Shown: positions 10,773-24,224 of the stretch, one piece after another
Layout of the letters: each line of letters begins with the position of its first letter
Position numbering within the stretch: the stretch's first letter is position 1
Assembly (NCBI GenBank): GCA_018340805.1
Contig: JACMZG010001908.1
Span: 45,173,787-45,237,786, forward strand
Direction: 5' to 3'
Length of the DNA stretch: 64,000 bases
Source: Microvelia longipes
Taxonomy: Eukaryota; Arthropoda; Insecta; Hemiptera; Veliidae
The notes under the pieces: generated by a model
Database searches by the model: none
Seen by the model: only the letters and a program-made list of their open reading frames with translations
What the model was told of the DNA's origin: nothing
Position numbers and translations under genes: made by a program

Positions 10773-11919
10773 CTTATCCATCACTTATCAATAAAGTCAT
10801 CTATAGAATAAACTGCTTCTAATAGAAAATAATCTTTTATTGTTGTAACAAATTTTTGATGTCAAGTTGTTGAGTATTTGGACTGAAATTTATAACGCTA
10901 GCTCTTTATATGTTACGATAAACAACTATAAACAGTGTTGAATTCATCAATCAATATTTAATTCAATCAAATTTAAGGGATCAATTCAAAATTGTAAATT
11001 TGTGTTCGATTTAAAATAAAAAGTTCAAATTCGATAAGTTCAAATAAAAAATTTGAACTCGATCAGTCAAATTTTTTATTTGTCAAAATATTTTAAATGT
11101 TTTATGACACCTATAATACGACCAGAGACTATAGATACTTAAACAGTAAGACTGTCGACTCAATGGTGAGAAAATTTGGAATCCGATCGACACTAGCGCG
11201 ACGGGGGACCTACCTTCAAATTGAGTGGGCGTGTCTTGATTTCCCGCTTTTTGCCCACAGTCAGTTTGAAATTTAATTTTTATACTTTGTATAATTATAC
11301 TTCTAACTAACCCCACCACTTTAATCTTACACAGGACGCTTCTGTGTTTTTTTTAAGTTTTTTTTTTAAGTTTGTAAAATTTTTAAGTTTTTCATTCAAG
11401 TAATTTATTAATTCAAGTGATTCAATCAGGTAATAATAAAATAGTGGCTAAAGTTTACACGTGGTAGAAGATAGATTTGGGCATTTAATGCATAATTACA
11501 TCGACAAGATGCGCACATGTGATTTAATGTAATTACTTGAAAAATCGACTAAATTAATAAATTAATTAAATGAAATTTACACTTATCTGCCATCAGTAGC
11601 GTTCTTTAGAAGTTTTAAAAAGGTTTCTATTTACTTTTAGCTTCTGAATTTTTGAAATACAGAACATGCTACGGCGAACCGTTTTTGTGAAAAATATTCA
11701 GAAAACAATCATTTTATAATAATATTAAATGTAGCTGTCATAACCAAGAATTGCCATGGTATTCATAAATTTAAATATAAAAATATAATCAGTCATTTTT
11801 GGAAAGCTATTGGGGTTAGTTCATGAGTTGTCCGCGCCGGTCCGCCGCAGCGCTATTTTTATTAGCTTGCGATAATCGAATCCAAACTTTTCCTCATTTA
11901 AGTTAACCCCCCCTGAATA
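10773..11919. other. No gene recognised
   Basis: AT-rich sequence. A short tract near 10990-11080 repeats TTCAAATT-type words (diverged simple repeat). Confidence 0.4.
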
Positions 11920-12079
11920 CGACACACGGCAAAAATCAGTTGACAGCGTAGGAAAATAGTGCCAGGGAGCCAATGAGGTTAGTCCTCGATGGTAAAGACC
12001 TTAATTTCAAATTAATCCAACCTTAATGGTTCCTTAACACTATTTTCCCGCACTGTCAACTTATTTTTGCCGAGTGTCG
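11920..12079. mobile_element. Short MITE with about 60-bp inverted ends
   Basis: A 160-bp element. The left end CGACACACGGCAAAAAT pairs with the right end ATTTTTGCCGAGTGTCG. The arms also share GTTGACAG and GGAAAATAGTG blocks, with several mismatches, so it is old. No convincing target duplication was found, and the family is unassigned. Confidence 0.75.
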
Positions 12080-13465
12080 AACTATAAGTAGGATAATACG
12101 GTCATAGAAATTTTATATTTTAGGTCTGGTTATGGTACCAAGATTAACTTTGGTGTATGAATACAGCGGGAGTTTTACGTGACACAGACGCACATTCAAA
12201 CAACATGATAACATGACAACATGTTAAAAACCACTGAAAACGACATAAAAGTTCATAAACGGATATTAAGGGAGAACCCAACACTTTTTTCTTCATTCAT
12301 TCGATAGTACGCGAGGAGAAGTATTAAAATGCATTATATAAGCGGCCTTATTACTCTCATATATGTGTAATCTTTTAAGCATTAACTTCAGAAAAAGCTA
12401 AATACCAAATATTAAATATCATTATAGCAATTTTTTCCTGAAAGGATGTTCCCTGAAAAACAAAAAAAAATCAAATGGAGCAAAAGCACTAATCTATTTC
12501 GTAAGTGCGTAACATTATTAGCTATTGTGAATCATTTGTGAAGAGTAAAATCAGTTTGGGTAAAATATTTCCTCACTAGGACGGACTTAGTTGCAGACTT
12601 TTACACAAAGTTTTAGACTTTATTTCAACATAAAACTTTGATATTTACAAGTCAGCTATAAAAGTAACACAACTTTGAAGCGGCTTGAAAAGGAATATGT
12701 TAAATGTTAATTGTTTGTTATTCCCACAAATTAGATAGAAAAAGTTTTAAAGGCTTACATGATCAACTTTTCCGTTATTTTTTTTTTATAATTTAGTATA
12801 AATAAAATACAAATTTTAAACTTTATATTCAGACAAAATACAACTATTTGTTTTTCACAAAATTCCCCCACTTATTTCAACAATTTATACTGAGAAAATT
12901 GGTGGGAAAATAAGTGGGCTATATTTTCTGATATGAGGGTGGTGTCCCCCAGGGGTTTCAGACTGCTCTAGTATTATAAATTGTATTTAATTCGCAATAA
13001 ATCTGATTTTAGTTTAAACAAGGGAAAAACCTATTCTCGCTTTCCCTCCCTTAATATGTGTGTAATCAGGTTGTGTGTAAACAATGAAAGAGTACATAGG
13101 GGATGTGTTTGGAAATTTTAAACAGTTATTTAAGAACTCGGTATAAAATACCTGAGTGTATACACAGTGGAAAAAATCCCTTATTCGTTCTTTACTAGAT
13201 TCGATAAAACCATTACAATGCATGTTATAGAAGTAAATTTAAAGTTTTCTCAATTATTTTTTCTTATTAATTATCCTAAATATATAACTTTTGGACGAGA
13301 TCCGGTGATGTATATGCGTATTTGCAGTTTAAAAATAGATACATATATAAATCCACGCACACAGATACCTACAAATACACACCTTATTGCTATTTGTTTT
13401 TCATAAGTGTGTAAAAAGAAAAAATAAATGTTTAAACATTGCACTTATAAAAATAAAATGCCCGT
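12080..13465. other. No gene recognised
   Basis: AT-rich sequence. Overlapping frames on the two strands at 13014-13406 have no recognisable family or splice context. Confidence 0.4.
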
Positions 13466-13652
13466 TTTAGGGCCGTTTTAAGGTATTCACCCTCCGGGGA
13501 CCACCTCATGTGGGTTGTTTCTACTACACTCTAAGAATTAATTAAAGTTGGCGAAATCTTTTTTATTACAAACACTATTCATAAAATCTTAGAGCATAGC
13601 ACGGGCTGCGAACCCCGGACCTCTGGTGCCAAACGATCACGGCCACGGAGGC
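13466..13652 (-). mobile_element. tRNA-related SINE-like element, copy 1
   Basis: Reverse complement of the copy at 35927-36105. It reads GCCTCCGTGGCCGTGATCG (a possible box A region) then GGGGTTCGCAGCCC, close to the Pol III box B consensus. A conserved body follows (GCTCTAAGATTTTATGAATA, CGCCAACTTTAATTAATTC, then GAGGTGG and GGGTGAATACC). Relative to the other copy about 14 bp are missing between the boxes, so this head is probably dead. No clear TSD. Confidence 0.7.
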
Positions 13653-13792
13653 AGATTGCATTTATACTTAATGCATATTTCAGTTTATGCTGAGTAAAAA
13701 AGAATAAATAAATTGATAAAATAAATTCTAATAGATTCAACTTATCAAAAAATATATAGTCAACAAGTTGAAAATATATTGTTAGGTAAAAT

Positions 13793-14192
13793 ATGAAAGT
13801 AACTTTCTATGTGTCATATTGCTACAATATTAAAGTAATTTTCTATGTGGTATATTGCTACAATATCAAAGTAATTATCTATGTGGCATATTGCTACAAT
13901 ATTAAAGTAATTATCTATGTGGCATATTGCTACAATATTAAAGTAATTTTCTATGTAGCATATTGCTACAATATCAAAGTAATTATCTATGTGGCGTATT
14001 GCTACAATATCAAAGTAATTTTCTATGTGGCATATTGCTACAATATTAAAGTAATTTTCTATGTAGCATATTGCTACAATATCAAAGTAATTATCTATGT
14101 AGCATATTGCTACAATATCAAAGTAATTTTCTATGTGGCATATTGCTATAATATCAAAGTAACTTTCTACGTGGCATATACAATCTTAACCA
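13793..14192 (+). repeat. 36-bp minisatellite with an open frame
   Basis: About 11 copies of a 36-bp unit (AAAGTAATTTTCTATGTGGC ATATTGCTACAATATC with variants). Because 36 is a multiple of three, a frame stays open for 145 codons (13793-14230) and would encode repeats of KVIFYVAYCYNI. I see no promoter, splice site or homology that makes this a protein gene, so the open frame is best explained by the unit length. Confidence 0.9.
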
Positions 14193-14475
14193 ATGCTGAT
14201 GATACAATGTATCTTCATTTATGTGTTTAGCTTACATTGAAATAATTCGTTCTTAATTTCAAATTTATCCTATCACTTTTCGAGACTAAGTGAAGTTTGA
14301 AATATAAGTCATTATTGTCGGTTTGTGACGACAAACACGTTTCCTAAACTCTAGGGTGCTGCAAACTATTCGAGATTGAAATTTGTACTGAGATAATTTT
14401 AAAACAATAAAGTTTTTGTGCTTATTAGTAACATCAAGCTATAATCCTATAAAACGTCTAACCATAATCTCGTAC

Positions 14476-14480
14476 ACATA

Positions 14481-14546
<66 letters not shown>
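14476..14546. repeat. (TA)n microsatellite
   Basis: Pure TA tract. Confidence 0.95.
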
Positions 14547-14550
<4 letters not shown>

Positions 14551-15679
14551 TGCGTATTATCGTATTATGTGTGTGTTTGCCTGTGATTAAAATAGATAAT
14601 CATAAATTGTGTATTTTTTTTTTTTTTTTATGAAAATGATGATGTTTTAAATAAGTGGAAATTTGAATTAGATAAGGTAGAAGATAAACTTGTTTGCAAG
14701 TCTAAACGTATAATAATTGAATTGAGTGAGATGTGTTGTGGTGGTGTTGTTTGTTTCGTATCAGTTAACTAACTTTGTGTTTCCTTTTACCTGGGTGTAA
14801 TGCAGCTTACATGATATTTCATCATATGCTACCCAATAATACAAAAACACTCTTCCCCCTTTCCCCTTTCTCACTTCCTTGCTATTTTAACTTTTCATTA
14901 ACTCTTTAAGGGAGGGGGGGGGGTTTCATTTTGCAAAATTTCGTTAGAAAGATATAATACTCATAAATCAAGGTAAAATTTTCGAGATACATCGTTACAA
15001 AACATTTTTCAGCCATTCAAACCTCCGAACGGCTATAAATTATATTTCGATAAAGTTTTCACGTTTCCATGTTTTTTAATTAGTACACTTTTTAATGAGA
15101 TACCAGTGGATGTGTTGAAATGTGGAATTTGATTTTTCATTGATAATGGATATTGTAGAATTTATTTGAAGGAAATGTTCACTGAAAATAATTAAAATCC
15201 ATATTTAGAAAGCTTTCAAAAATTAAAAAGTCTATTGTAGATTTTTCAAATATATTTAAAGTTTAAAGCCCTTGAAGAGATGCAGTGCTTGATATTCTTG
15301 AGTTTTACCACTCTAGTGCTATCGATTCACTTTAACATGGAATAGAAGAGAAGTTAAAATGATATTATAGTTATACGTAGACATTATATCATCTTCATTA
15401 AATCTAACTCGCTTCGCTCATCCTCTTAAAGTCATGCTTTTCCAATGCTTAAATCAGCACTTTGGTCTCGTTTCGTTTAAACTTAGAAAGATAAAGTAAC
15501 TATGTCTAGTCTTATAAAATATTGGTTTCGCTGTGCTTAAAATTAAAATATAAAACTAACAAAAAATTTATAGACCGTCAAAGTTTTATATTTAAAAACG
15601 TCATTTTCATTATGAAAATTTGCTAAAAGTCAATACTTCAAAAAGTGCGAAGTTTAAACTCTCCAGCGTGGACGTATCT
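14547..15679. other. No gene recognised
   Basis: AT-rich sequence with a homopolymer T run near 14616 and a G run near 14912. A short core of the dispersed GGACGAGC family in minus orientation lies near 15406-15430 (CTCGCTTCGCTCATCCTCTT). Confidence 0.4.
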
Positions 15680-15830
15680 TGCGTGCTACAGAACACACAG
15701 GCAGCATGATGAAAACCTTATAGCGGTCAGAGCGTCATAAAAATGAACGGATTGGATGAAACCTGGGTTCGGATTTTTAGACCGAACACAATACTTTACC
15801 AAATACCTACGATAATAGGTGAGGAAAAGT
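15680..15830 (-). repeat. Dispersed repeat (AAAAGTATTGTGTTTG family), diverged copy
   Basis: The plus-strand order is CACACAGGCAGCATGATGAA, GGTTCGGATTTTTAGACCG, AACACAATACTTTACC, then CCTACGATAATAGG. It matches 62880-63045 in order and orientation. Its CAGCATGATGAAAACC block resembles the unit of the 38-bp array at 41030-41635. Confidence 0.55.
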
Positions 15831-16167
15831 AAAAATTGCTTATTACTATATCATCTGATACTGACAAGAGGAAAAAATATATTCATTACACGGATTACAT
15901 CCCATACATTAACTAGATACTTACAGTTATCTACAAATTTTATGTACCTTTACCAACTAATTATACTTAAGAAAGAACAAAGGAAATCTACACGCATGAT
16001 TTTATTTTAAAAACGTAAGAACATTTTATTACAACGTAAGAATAATACATAAAATGAAATATAAAATAACAGACTCGCTTTGCTCGCTAAATAGAACAGA
16101 TAATAAACATAAATTTATTTATTATTAAATAGATATATCGCATATACATGAATATATGTACGAAAAT
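15831..16167. other. No gene recognised
   Basis: A 63-codon frame here is probably chance. Near 16070 is another CTCGCTTTGCTCGCT-type word. Confidence 0.35.
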
Positions 16168-16228
<61 letters not shown>

Positions 16229-16258
16229 TAGGAAAAGAAGCTCGCTTCTCTCGCTAAA

Positions 16259-16325
<67 letters not shown>
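16168..16325. repeat. (TA)n microsatellite, interrupted
   Basis: Two TA tracts separated by a short CTCGCTTCTCTCGC-containing interruption at about 16225-16258. Confidence 0.95.
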
Positions 16326-16330
<5 letters not shown>

Positions 16331-16974
16331 CACACTCAGCAGCAAAAACTAGGAGGAATAATATCCATCCACCAAATAATTACCATCCAGACATTCTATG
16401 AGACTACAGCTGTTTTTGGAAACGGCCCTAAATTATTAACAATAAATTGATGAAAAGCTATGATTACGTTGAAGCTCATCAATAGTTAACCCAGTATCAT
16501 TCTTCTAGAGACAACAGGGAAATTATTTTATGTTGCAAAACATAGTGACGAGGGAGAACTAGGACAGTTCTATTTGAAACCAGATATGGAAAGGTAAATA
16601 TTTTAACATATTCTCAAGGGACCCCTACCGCTTTTTTTAACTCCACAGTTGTCAAATAAAGACAATATACATGGAAAAATATAATTGGACTGCCTTAACC
16701 AAATGTAAAAGCAGTCATATCAGTCTGCCTCGCAAATTGTAGAAAGTGCAACTAAAAACTCTTCTCTTAGCGAATCGCCAGACACAATTACTATAATTTT
16801 AAAGAGATGGTCAAATCTTCAGCATTGTTCAGCATAAAAACACACACCTTACTTACATTTTAGGATCTCTAAAGTTGATGCTAAAACGTAAACATCAACG
16901 TTGCTTGTAATTGATTGAAATTATTTCTATACTAATTTCTCAATACTTATTACTTATAATTAAGTGTTATTATT

Positions 16975-17520
16975 TATTTCTCGATACTTATTCCTTATAA
17001 TTAAGTACTATTATTTATTTCTTAATATTTATTACTTATAATTAAGTTCTATTATTTATATCTTAACACTTAGTACTTATAATTAAGTGTTATTATTTAT
17101 TTCTCAATACTAATTACTTATAATTAAGTTCTATTATTTATTTCTTAACACTTAGTACTTATAATTAAGTGTTATTATTTATTTCTCAATACTAATTACT
17201 TATAATTAAGTTCTATTATTTATATCTTAACACTTAGTACTTATAATTAAGTGTTATTATTTATTTCTCAATACTAATTACTTATAATTAAGTTCTATTA
17301 TTTATTTCTTAACACTTAGTACTTATAATTAAGTGTTATTATTTATTTCTCAATACTAATTACTTATAATTAAGTTCTATTATTTATATCTTAACACTTA
17401 GTACTTATAATTAAGTGTTATTATTTATTTCTCAATACTAATTACTTATAATTAAGTTCTATTATTTATTTCTTAACACTTAGTACATATAATTAAGTGT
17501 TCTAATTTATTTCTCAACTC
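16975..17520. repeat. 41-bp satellite with higher-order organisation
   Basis: Monomers of 41 bp alternate between type A (TTAAGTGTTATTATTTATTT, CTCAATACTAATTAC) and type B (TTAAGTTCTATTATTTAT, CTTAACACTTAGTAC). Type B itself alternates between a TATATC and a TATTTC variant. The true repeating unit across the centre is therefore about 164 bp (B1-A-B2-A). Edges decay into irregular monomers. Confidence 0.88.
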
Positions 17521-19620
17521 TTACTCCTTATAAGAAGGTAATATTACTTATATCTCAATACTTATTGCTTATGAATTAAGTTTCATACTCATTTCTTAAT
17601 ACTTTCAACAAATAATTAGGAACTCTTAGTTTTGAAAAGACATAACTTGACATCTCATATTTACTTGTTAATTGTAATCTAAAAGTGAATTATTAATGAA
17701 AAATTATTAATAACGATGAAGTGATAATATTATTTTAAATGTTGTATTATTATTTTAATAATATATCAATAATAGACTTACACACGATATATTTATTACA
17801 ATATTTGTACTCTAAACTATTGATGAAGAATTGTAATAATGTTTTATTAATCAGGTAATTATACTGTCATAATAAGACTGTATTTATACAATTATATTAC
17901 ATTATTATTATTATTATTCTTATGCAGTGAATAAACTCTTGAGATTCCTCAGAAGAAAGACCATTTACGGGCTGGCACCAAGTAAATGGTCTTGCTCTTA
18001 TAAAGCTACTTTTTATGGTTGACTATGGCTTAGAAATTTTCGGACAATTCTGTATGTATTTATAGGATGGCTGCTTTTTGCATGGTTATGAATAGGTTTG
18101 GCGGTAAGTTTATCAGTTTTAGACTATTGTGAATTTGTTTTGGTATAACTCTAGTAGACGACATTATTAATGTTACTATATACTTGATTCATGTATTATT
18201 ATTATTATTATTTTTATTATAAACACTTTTATGATAATGTATTATACAATATCATATTGTTATATTAATATTTTAATAATATGCATATAACTCTATGTTT
18301 TTTACTCTAAATTTTATTTGTATTTAAATAAGATTAGTTGTATTAATTTCACATCAATACATTTTAGTTATACGGTTGTAATATTTTATTATGATTGTAA
18401 AAATATGGTAATAATTTCTCTGCTTATATTGTAAGGATGGTACTTGGTAATAATACTCTGTACTTACAATTTATAACTTGATATGCATTTGACATAAAAG
18501 GTTTATTATTTAATAGCCTGAGATATTAGTATATTATTGTATTAATATTGTAGTAGCAAGTAATGATATAAAGTTTGATAATTAACTTGTCAATAATTTA
18601 ATTGTAAAATTAAATTATTGTAATATTATTAAATTCAAATAGTAGTTTTAATTTTATAGTCTGTATATAATATTCAAATTATGTTTTAAATAAAAGTGCT
18701 ATTTAGTAAAACAAAAAATAAAATATTTACTTGGATATCACGGTTTTTCATTTTTTTTTTAATTTATTTTTTCGTGCTTGACATTATTATTATGATATGA
18801 GTTATTAAGCTTTTCATTTGAGAAATTAATTTTAAGTTATATTTATAAATAAAAAATAATTAGAAAGTGAAAAGATAAAATGTGGTGTGCGTACCTAAAT
18901 TAGCGAGTTGTGCGATAAGAGCGAAGGCGGCCGTGTAGTAAGTCAGTCTAGGCATGTTGCGGCTAGGCAGACTGGCATTGCCTCTAGGCACTGAAGGTTT
19001 AGCCGATCTCACCCCCGGTTCCCTATCTTACTCTCACTTCTCTGCGCAGGTCAGTCTCACTCACTCTTCATACTCAATGGGAATAACTATTAGCTCTGTG
19101 GAAAGTCACCCTTTTGGAGGCAACATTCCTCATCCCACTTTCCCCATTCTTAAGGTTATAAGGAAAGAAAAACTGAACAATATGAGTATTTTTCCTGGGA
19201 AAGCTTACTCAAAAATATTTTATAAAATATACCAAATTTAGAATCAACTTTTCCCCATCCTCGTATTTTATTTAAATATTAAATTTAAACAGGATACTGC
19301 GGGTATTTTCATTCCTATCTCCCTCAAATAAAGGGGGAAAAATGACATTTAGATTTCATCAAATGGCGATCTTTTAACACTTAAGAGTTTTCTACAAAGT
19401 ATTGAGTGTAATTAATGCTTATTCGTTTTTTTAACACGGCTTGACCGGTTTGATAGGTTAATGGTTCGGCACTAATGATGGCAGTTAAAAATGTATAGGC
19501 CACAAGGAAGAGATGAGAACCAAATGTTCAATCATCCAGTAACTTTGTCCCAAGAATACTTTTTATTAACTACTTATAGATGAAAGAGCACTTTGCATTG
19601 TAGAACGCCGAAGCCCGTAA
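17521..19620. other. AT-rich spacer; no gene supported
   Basis: Very AT-rich with ATT/TTA runs. A 95-codon frame at 18954-19241 lies in a locally less AT-rich patch (18930-19140), but I recognise no domain and no splice partners. Confidence 0.4.
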
Positions 19621-19624
19621 GACT

Positions 19625-20945
19625 TCGGTGTTCCGGTAGTGATTATGTCAATATATTTACACTGAAATGGACCGGTGACATGCTAGATATTCCAGTGGTG
19701 ACTGCGTCAACATATCAACACTGAAATGGACCACTGACAGATATTCCGGTGGTGACTGCGTCAATATATCTACACTGAAATGGACCACTGACATGTTAGA
19801 TGTTCCGGTGGTGACTGCGTCAATATATCTACACTGAAATGGACCACTGACATGTTAGATGTTCCGGTAGTGACTGCGTCAATATAACTACACTGAAATA
19901 GACCAGTGTCATGTTAGGTATTTCGGTGGTGACTGCGACAATATACCTAGACTGAAATGGATTGGTGAAATGTTTGATGTTCCGATAATGACTGCGTCAA
20001 TATATCTACACTGAAATGGACCGGTGAAATGTTAGATGTTCCGGTGATAACTGCGTCAATATATCTACACTGAAATGGACCGGTGAAATGTTAGATGTTC
20101 CGATGATGACAGCGTCAATATATCTACACTGAAATGGACCGGTGAAATGTTAGATGTTCCGATGATGACTGCGACAATATATCTACACTGAAATGGACCG
20201 GTGAAATGTTAGATGTTCCGGTGATGACTGCGTCAATATATCTACACTGAAATGGACCGGTGTAATGTTAGATGTTCCGATGATGACTGCGACAATATAC
20301 CTACACGAAATGGACCGGGAAATTTAGATGTTCCGATGATGACTGCGACAATATATCTACACTGAAATGGACCGGTGAAATGTTAGATGTTCCGGTGATG
20401 ACTGCGTCAATATATCTACACTGAAATGGACCGGTGTAATGTTAGATGTTCCGGTGATGACTGCGTCAATATACCTACCTGAAATGGACTCCGATGATGA
20501 CTGCGTCAATATATCTACACTGAAATGGACGGTGAAATGTTAGATGTTCCGTGATGACTGCGTCAATATATCTACACTGAAATGGAGGTGAAATGTTAGA
20601 TGTTCCGGTGATGACTGCGTCAATATATCTACACTGAAATGGACCGGTGAAATGTTAGATGTTCCGGTGACGACTGTGTCAATATATCTACACTGAAATG
20701 GACCGGTGACATGTTAGATATTCCGGTGGTGACTGCGTCAATATATCTACACTGAAATGGACCGGTGAAATGTTAGATGTTCCGGTGATGACTGCGTCAA
20801 TATATCTACACTGAAATGGACCGGTGAATTGTTAGATGTTCCGGTGACGACTGTGTCAATATATCTACACTGAAATGGACCGGTGACATGTTAGATATTC
20901 CGGTGGTGACTGCGTCAATATACCTACACTGAAATAGACCCCTGA
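19625..20945. repeat. 59-bp satellite array (about 22 units)
   Basis: Unit about 59 bp: GTTCCGGTGATGACTGCGTC, AATATATCTACACTGAAATG, GACCGGTGAAATGTTAGAT. Left-hand units are more diverged (GGTGGTGACTGCG, CCACTGACATG). Several central units carry small deletions. A single TTCCGGTGGTGACCGCGTCA word recurs at about 51398-51420 beside an inverted repeat, suggesting the array grew from an interspersed sequence. Confidence 0.93.
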
Positions 20946-21865
20946 CGTATGAACCACAAGTCATAGGGGAGCCTTGTTTTTTTTCTTATTTACTGGATAC
21001 TAAAGAGTAAAGAAATACTAAAGATAACAATGTGAGATATATTACTTTCTTATTCTACAAAAACTATACAGCTCTGACACATAGTTAATTTTACATGTAT
21101 ACACCTTTGATAAAAAACGGTCAATTTTTACAGCATTTATTGCGACACGTACAAACAAACGCGCCGTCCCAATCTTCTGAAATGTAAGAACTCACTTACG
21201 TTCGTTGAATTAATAAATGTAATGCTATAGTTAATATGTTATGGAAAGCTGGGCCATATCTTCACATTCACAATTGTTCCTTATTTTTAATATGAGTCAC
21301 ATGTACCCAGTCATGCAATGACGTCACTTGATAACCTGGTGAGGTTGTAACCTGCGACCGTTTTTAATTTGTTTACATGGAATTGAATGACCTTCCTAAC
21401 TCTATTACTTTGATGCTTATCATACTTTAATGATAACAAATCTTAAGCAGAGACGTGCGTTAAGATTACGCCACCTTATTATTATGATTTTAAATAGATT
21501 TATTATTTTCAGTTCAGTCGAAAAGGTTATCATTAAAGGTTACACATGAATCAGACTATCAAATATTCAATAACCTATTCAACAAGGCCATCACAACACA
21601 AAATATAGCATAGTGAGATTCCAGTGCTAGTGCCGTAAACAAGTAATTCGTGTATGAATCCATGACTGCACTATTACTCTGAGTGAGCTGCCACATTACT
21701 ATCAATATTACTATAGTTTTCTCCTCTCCAGAACAGACTTTGGTACCCTGTTTTCTTCTTTTTTTTTAAATAATAAGCATGATTCGTTACTAAACGTGGC
21801 TAATAGGAACCACAAATTACTACTTTAACGTATAAATCGCTAGTCAAAATAAATAAATAATATAG
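20946..21865. other. No gene recognised
   Basis: AT-rich spacer without recognisable coding or repeat structure. Confidence 0.4.
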
Positions 21866-21877
21866 TTTTATATATAT

Positions 21878-21957
<80 letters not shown>

Positions 21958-22057
21958 TATATGTATGTATTTATGTATGGATGTATGTGTGTGTGTTTGT
22001 GTTATAAATATATAAAATACAAAATTTAGTATTGTTAATAATTGATTAACAATACAT

Positions 22058-22133
<76 letters not shown>

Positions 22134-22136
22134 TTA

Positions 22137-22167
<31 letters not shown>

Positions 22168-22215
22168 TTGTGTTATAAATATATAAAATACAAAATTAAG
22201 TATTGTTAATAATTG
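21866..22215. repeat. Tandem duplication of a TA tract plus flank
   Basis: Two blocks (about 21866-22030 and 22055-22215) each consist of a (TA)n tract followed by TATGTATTTATGTATG, a TG-rich tract and GTGTTATAAATATATAAAAT, then AGTATTGTTAATAATTGATT. This is a local duplication of about 190 bp. Confidence 0.85.
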
Positions 22216-22575
22216 ATTGTTTGTAATGGTTCCAATAGGTTATGATCCAGCATTGAAAAGACCCCTGTTTCTTTAATATACAAAGAAACAGACTCGAGGA
22301 TAAAATCATGGTAATAAAGCATTTATTTGTGTTTTCACCAAAGATGCAAGTGCATGGTGTAACAGAAAAGGGGCGCAAAGCACGCCCTGTAGACGCCTTA
22401 TTATTATATGTAGTCTTAGTGCATATTAGTTCAAACTTAACCTTAATGCAATACTGTATAGTACTAAGTGAGGAAAATTAAAACCATAATAATTAATACA
22501 ACTACCATCTTTCATCAAAGTTTTGTTTTTATAAAATGCTGAAGCAAACGACAATTACGACCATCTACAGTAAAT

Positions 22576-23021
22576 ATGATATATTTGAAATAAAACAGAG
22601 TCTCTCCACTAATGATATATATTTGACATAGCCAGCTTTCAATCTTAAAATATCATCATCAGTGCCTAACTAACAAAGTAAAACAGTAAAAAATATATTA
22701 CATAAAATAATTGACACAATATAATTGTGCGAGAGACACCTAGGAAATGTAGCAAGCAAAATGCAATGCTACATCTGGGAACTGTTCCATCATTCGACAT
22801 TCGTCATCATTGATGGCTCGACATAATGTCATGTCCCGCTCTGTTTCGTTACGTCTAATGACATTATGTCGAGCCATCAATGATGACGAATTTCGAATGA
22901 TGGAACAGTTCCCAAATGTAGCATTGCATTTTGCTTGTTACATTTCCTAGGTGTCTCTCGCACAATTATATAGTGTCAACTATTCATGTTTTGCAAAACT
23001 CGGTAGTATCAAATGATATAT
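22576..23021 (-). mobile_element. Fold-back element with GAAA core, probable 9-bp TSD
   Basis: The element (about 22585-23012) starts TTGAAATAAAACAGAGTC, matching the start of P1 at 6539. It carries the CTGATGA/GAAA core on the minus strand at 22637-22662, followed by a large inverted repeat (arms about 22709-22832 and 22858-22981, centre near 22845) with few mismatches. Possible TSD ATGATATAT at 22576-22584 and 23013-23021; this is AT-rich, so weaker than the others. In this copy the flanking GACA (22625-22628) and TGCC (22663-22666) would form stem I of a hammerhead-like fold. Confidence 0.7.
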
Positions 23022-23667
23022 AACATAAAATACTCTATAAAAATAACATACTAGAATAAAAAGAAATACAATACAATGAGATTCTCATTGTATTGTGGTC
23101 ATCAAACATTTTAAAAATCGATAAAAATGAAAATTTGACTAATTGTCGCAGACTTGCGATTTATTATTTTATTATTTTGAGTTATGTCAAATTAGTTTAT
23201 TATACTTTTAAAATCTCGGAGAGAAAACTCGTTTTTACTGAACTTAATTATAATAAGGATAAAGAAACTAGTATCACAGGCTGAAAATGGAGTAAGTCTA
23301 CGACACTAATCGAGATAAACAGTTTGGCACAATTGTACATCAAAAAGTGATGAATAGATCCTCGAATTTCCTTGTGATATTCGTTTCATTTTGAAAATAT
23401 TAACTTATGAATTTTTAAACTTTGACGGCTTACGACTTTTTATCTTTAAATTTTTTTTCACGTAGGACATATCGTTAGATAGAGTAAAACATAAAGAATA
23501 TTAGTTCGTTATGTTTTACCTTTTAGTTCAGTGGTTCTCAACATTGGGGATATTGCCCCCCAGGGGGCGATGAAGGATTCAAAGGGGGCGGAGAGACAAA
23601 AAAAGACCAAAATAGCTCTCCAATTTGACAAAAACTTATTTTTATTTTGCTGACTGCGCTCGCATTA

Positions 23668-24224
23668 AGAACGATCTTAGAATAATACTATATATAGAAG
23701 GAGCACTACTGATAACACGAAAGTCGGTTCACTGGTGCAACTAAGTAATGCTGCCACCCTAACAATATACAATTTTCTAAAAAAAAGTTGGGCAATACTT
23801 CCGGTTGCTGAATTATTATGTTCTATTATTAATTAATGATTGATTATTCATAAAATACTTATATAAGTATCGGTGCATTACAATATTTTAAGCATTTTAA
23901 ATTGTAGTTTAACGTATTTATTAAAATTATATTTAAAGTAGTCCTCGTCAACTAAATGTAGATTCTTGTATTCCGCTATCCTTTTGCCATCTAAGACTGG
24001 TTTTATTAAATACTCAGTAGGTTTTTAAAGTTATTATATTTGTTCTTTACGATCTTTCTTTATTAATAGATATTAAAGACATATATTTAAAATAATGTTT
24101 TGTTGTCAGGTTGGCAGCATTACTTAAGTGCACCAGTCAACCGGCTTTCGTGTTATCAGTGGAATTACATTGTGTTTACGGCCCTGTGCTCCTTCTATAT
24201 ATAGTATTATTCTAAGAGAACGAT
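23668..24224 (+). mobile_element. MITE family B (CTTAGAATAATAC ends), 8-bp TSD, copy 1
   Basis: The 541-bp element 23676-24216 has inverted ends of about 31 bp (CTTAGAATAATACTATATAT, then AGAAGGAGCAC). The target duplication AGAACGAT is perfect at 23668-23675 and 24217-24224. The subterminal regions also pair (GATAACACGAAAG, CGGTT, CTGGTGCA). No coding frame. A second full copy in the opposite orientation is at 54057-54586. Confidence 0.93.

Noticed and set aside
19625..20945. CRISPR-like regular array
   Set aside because: The sequence is eukaryotic and the units are contiguous 59-bp repeats without unique spacers; it is a satellite.
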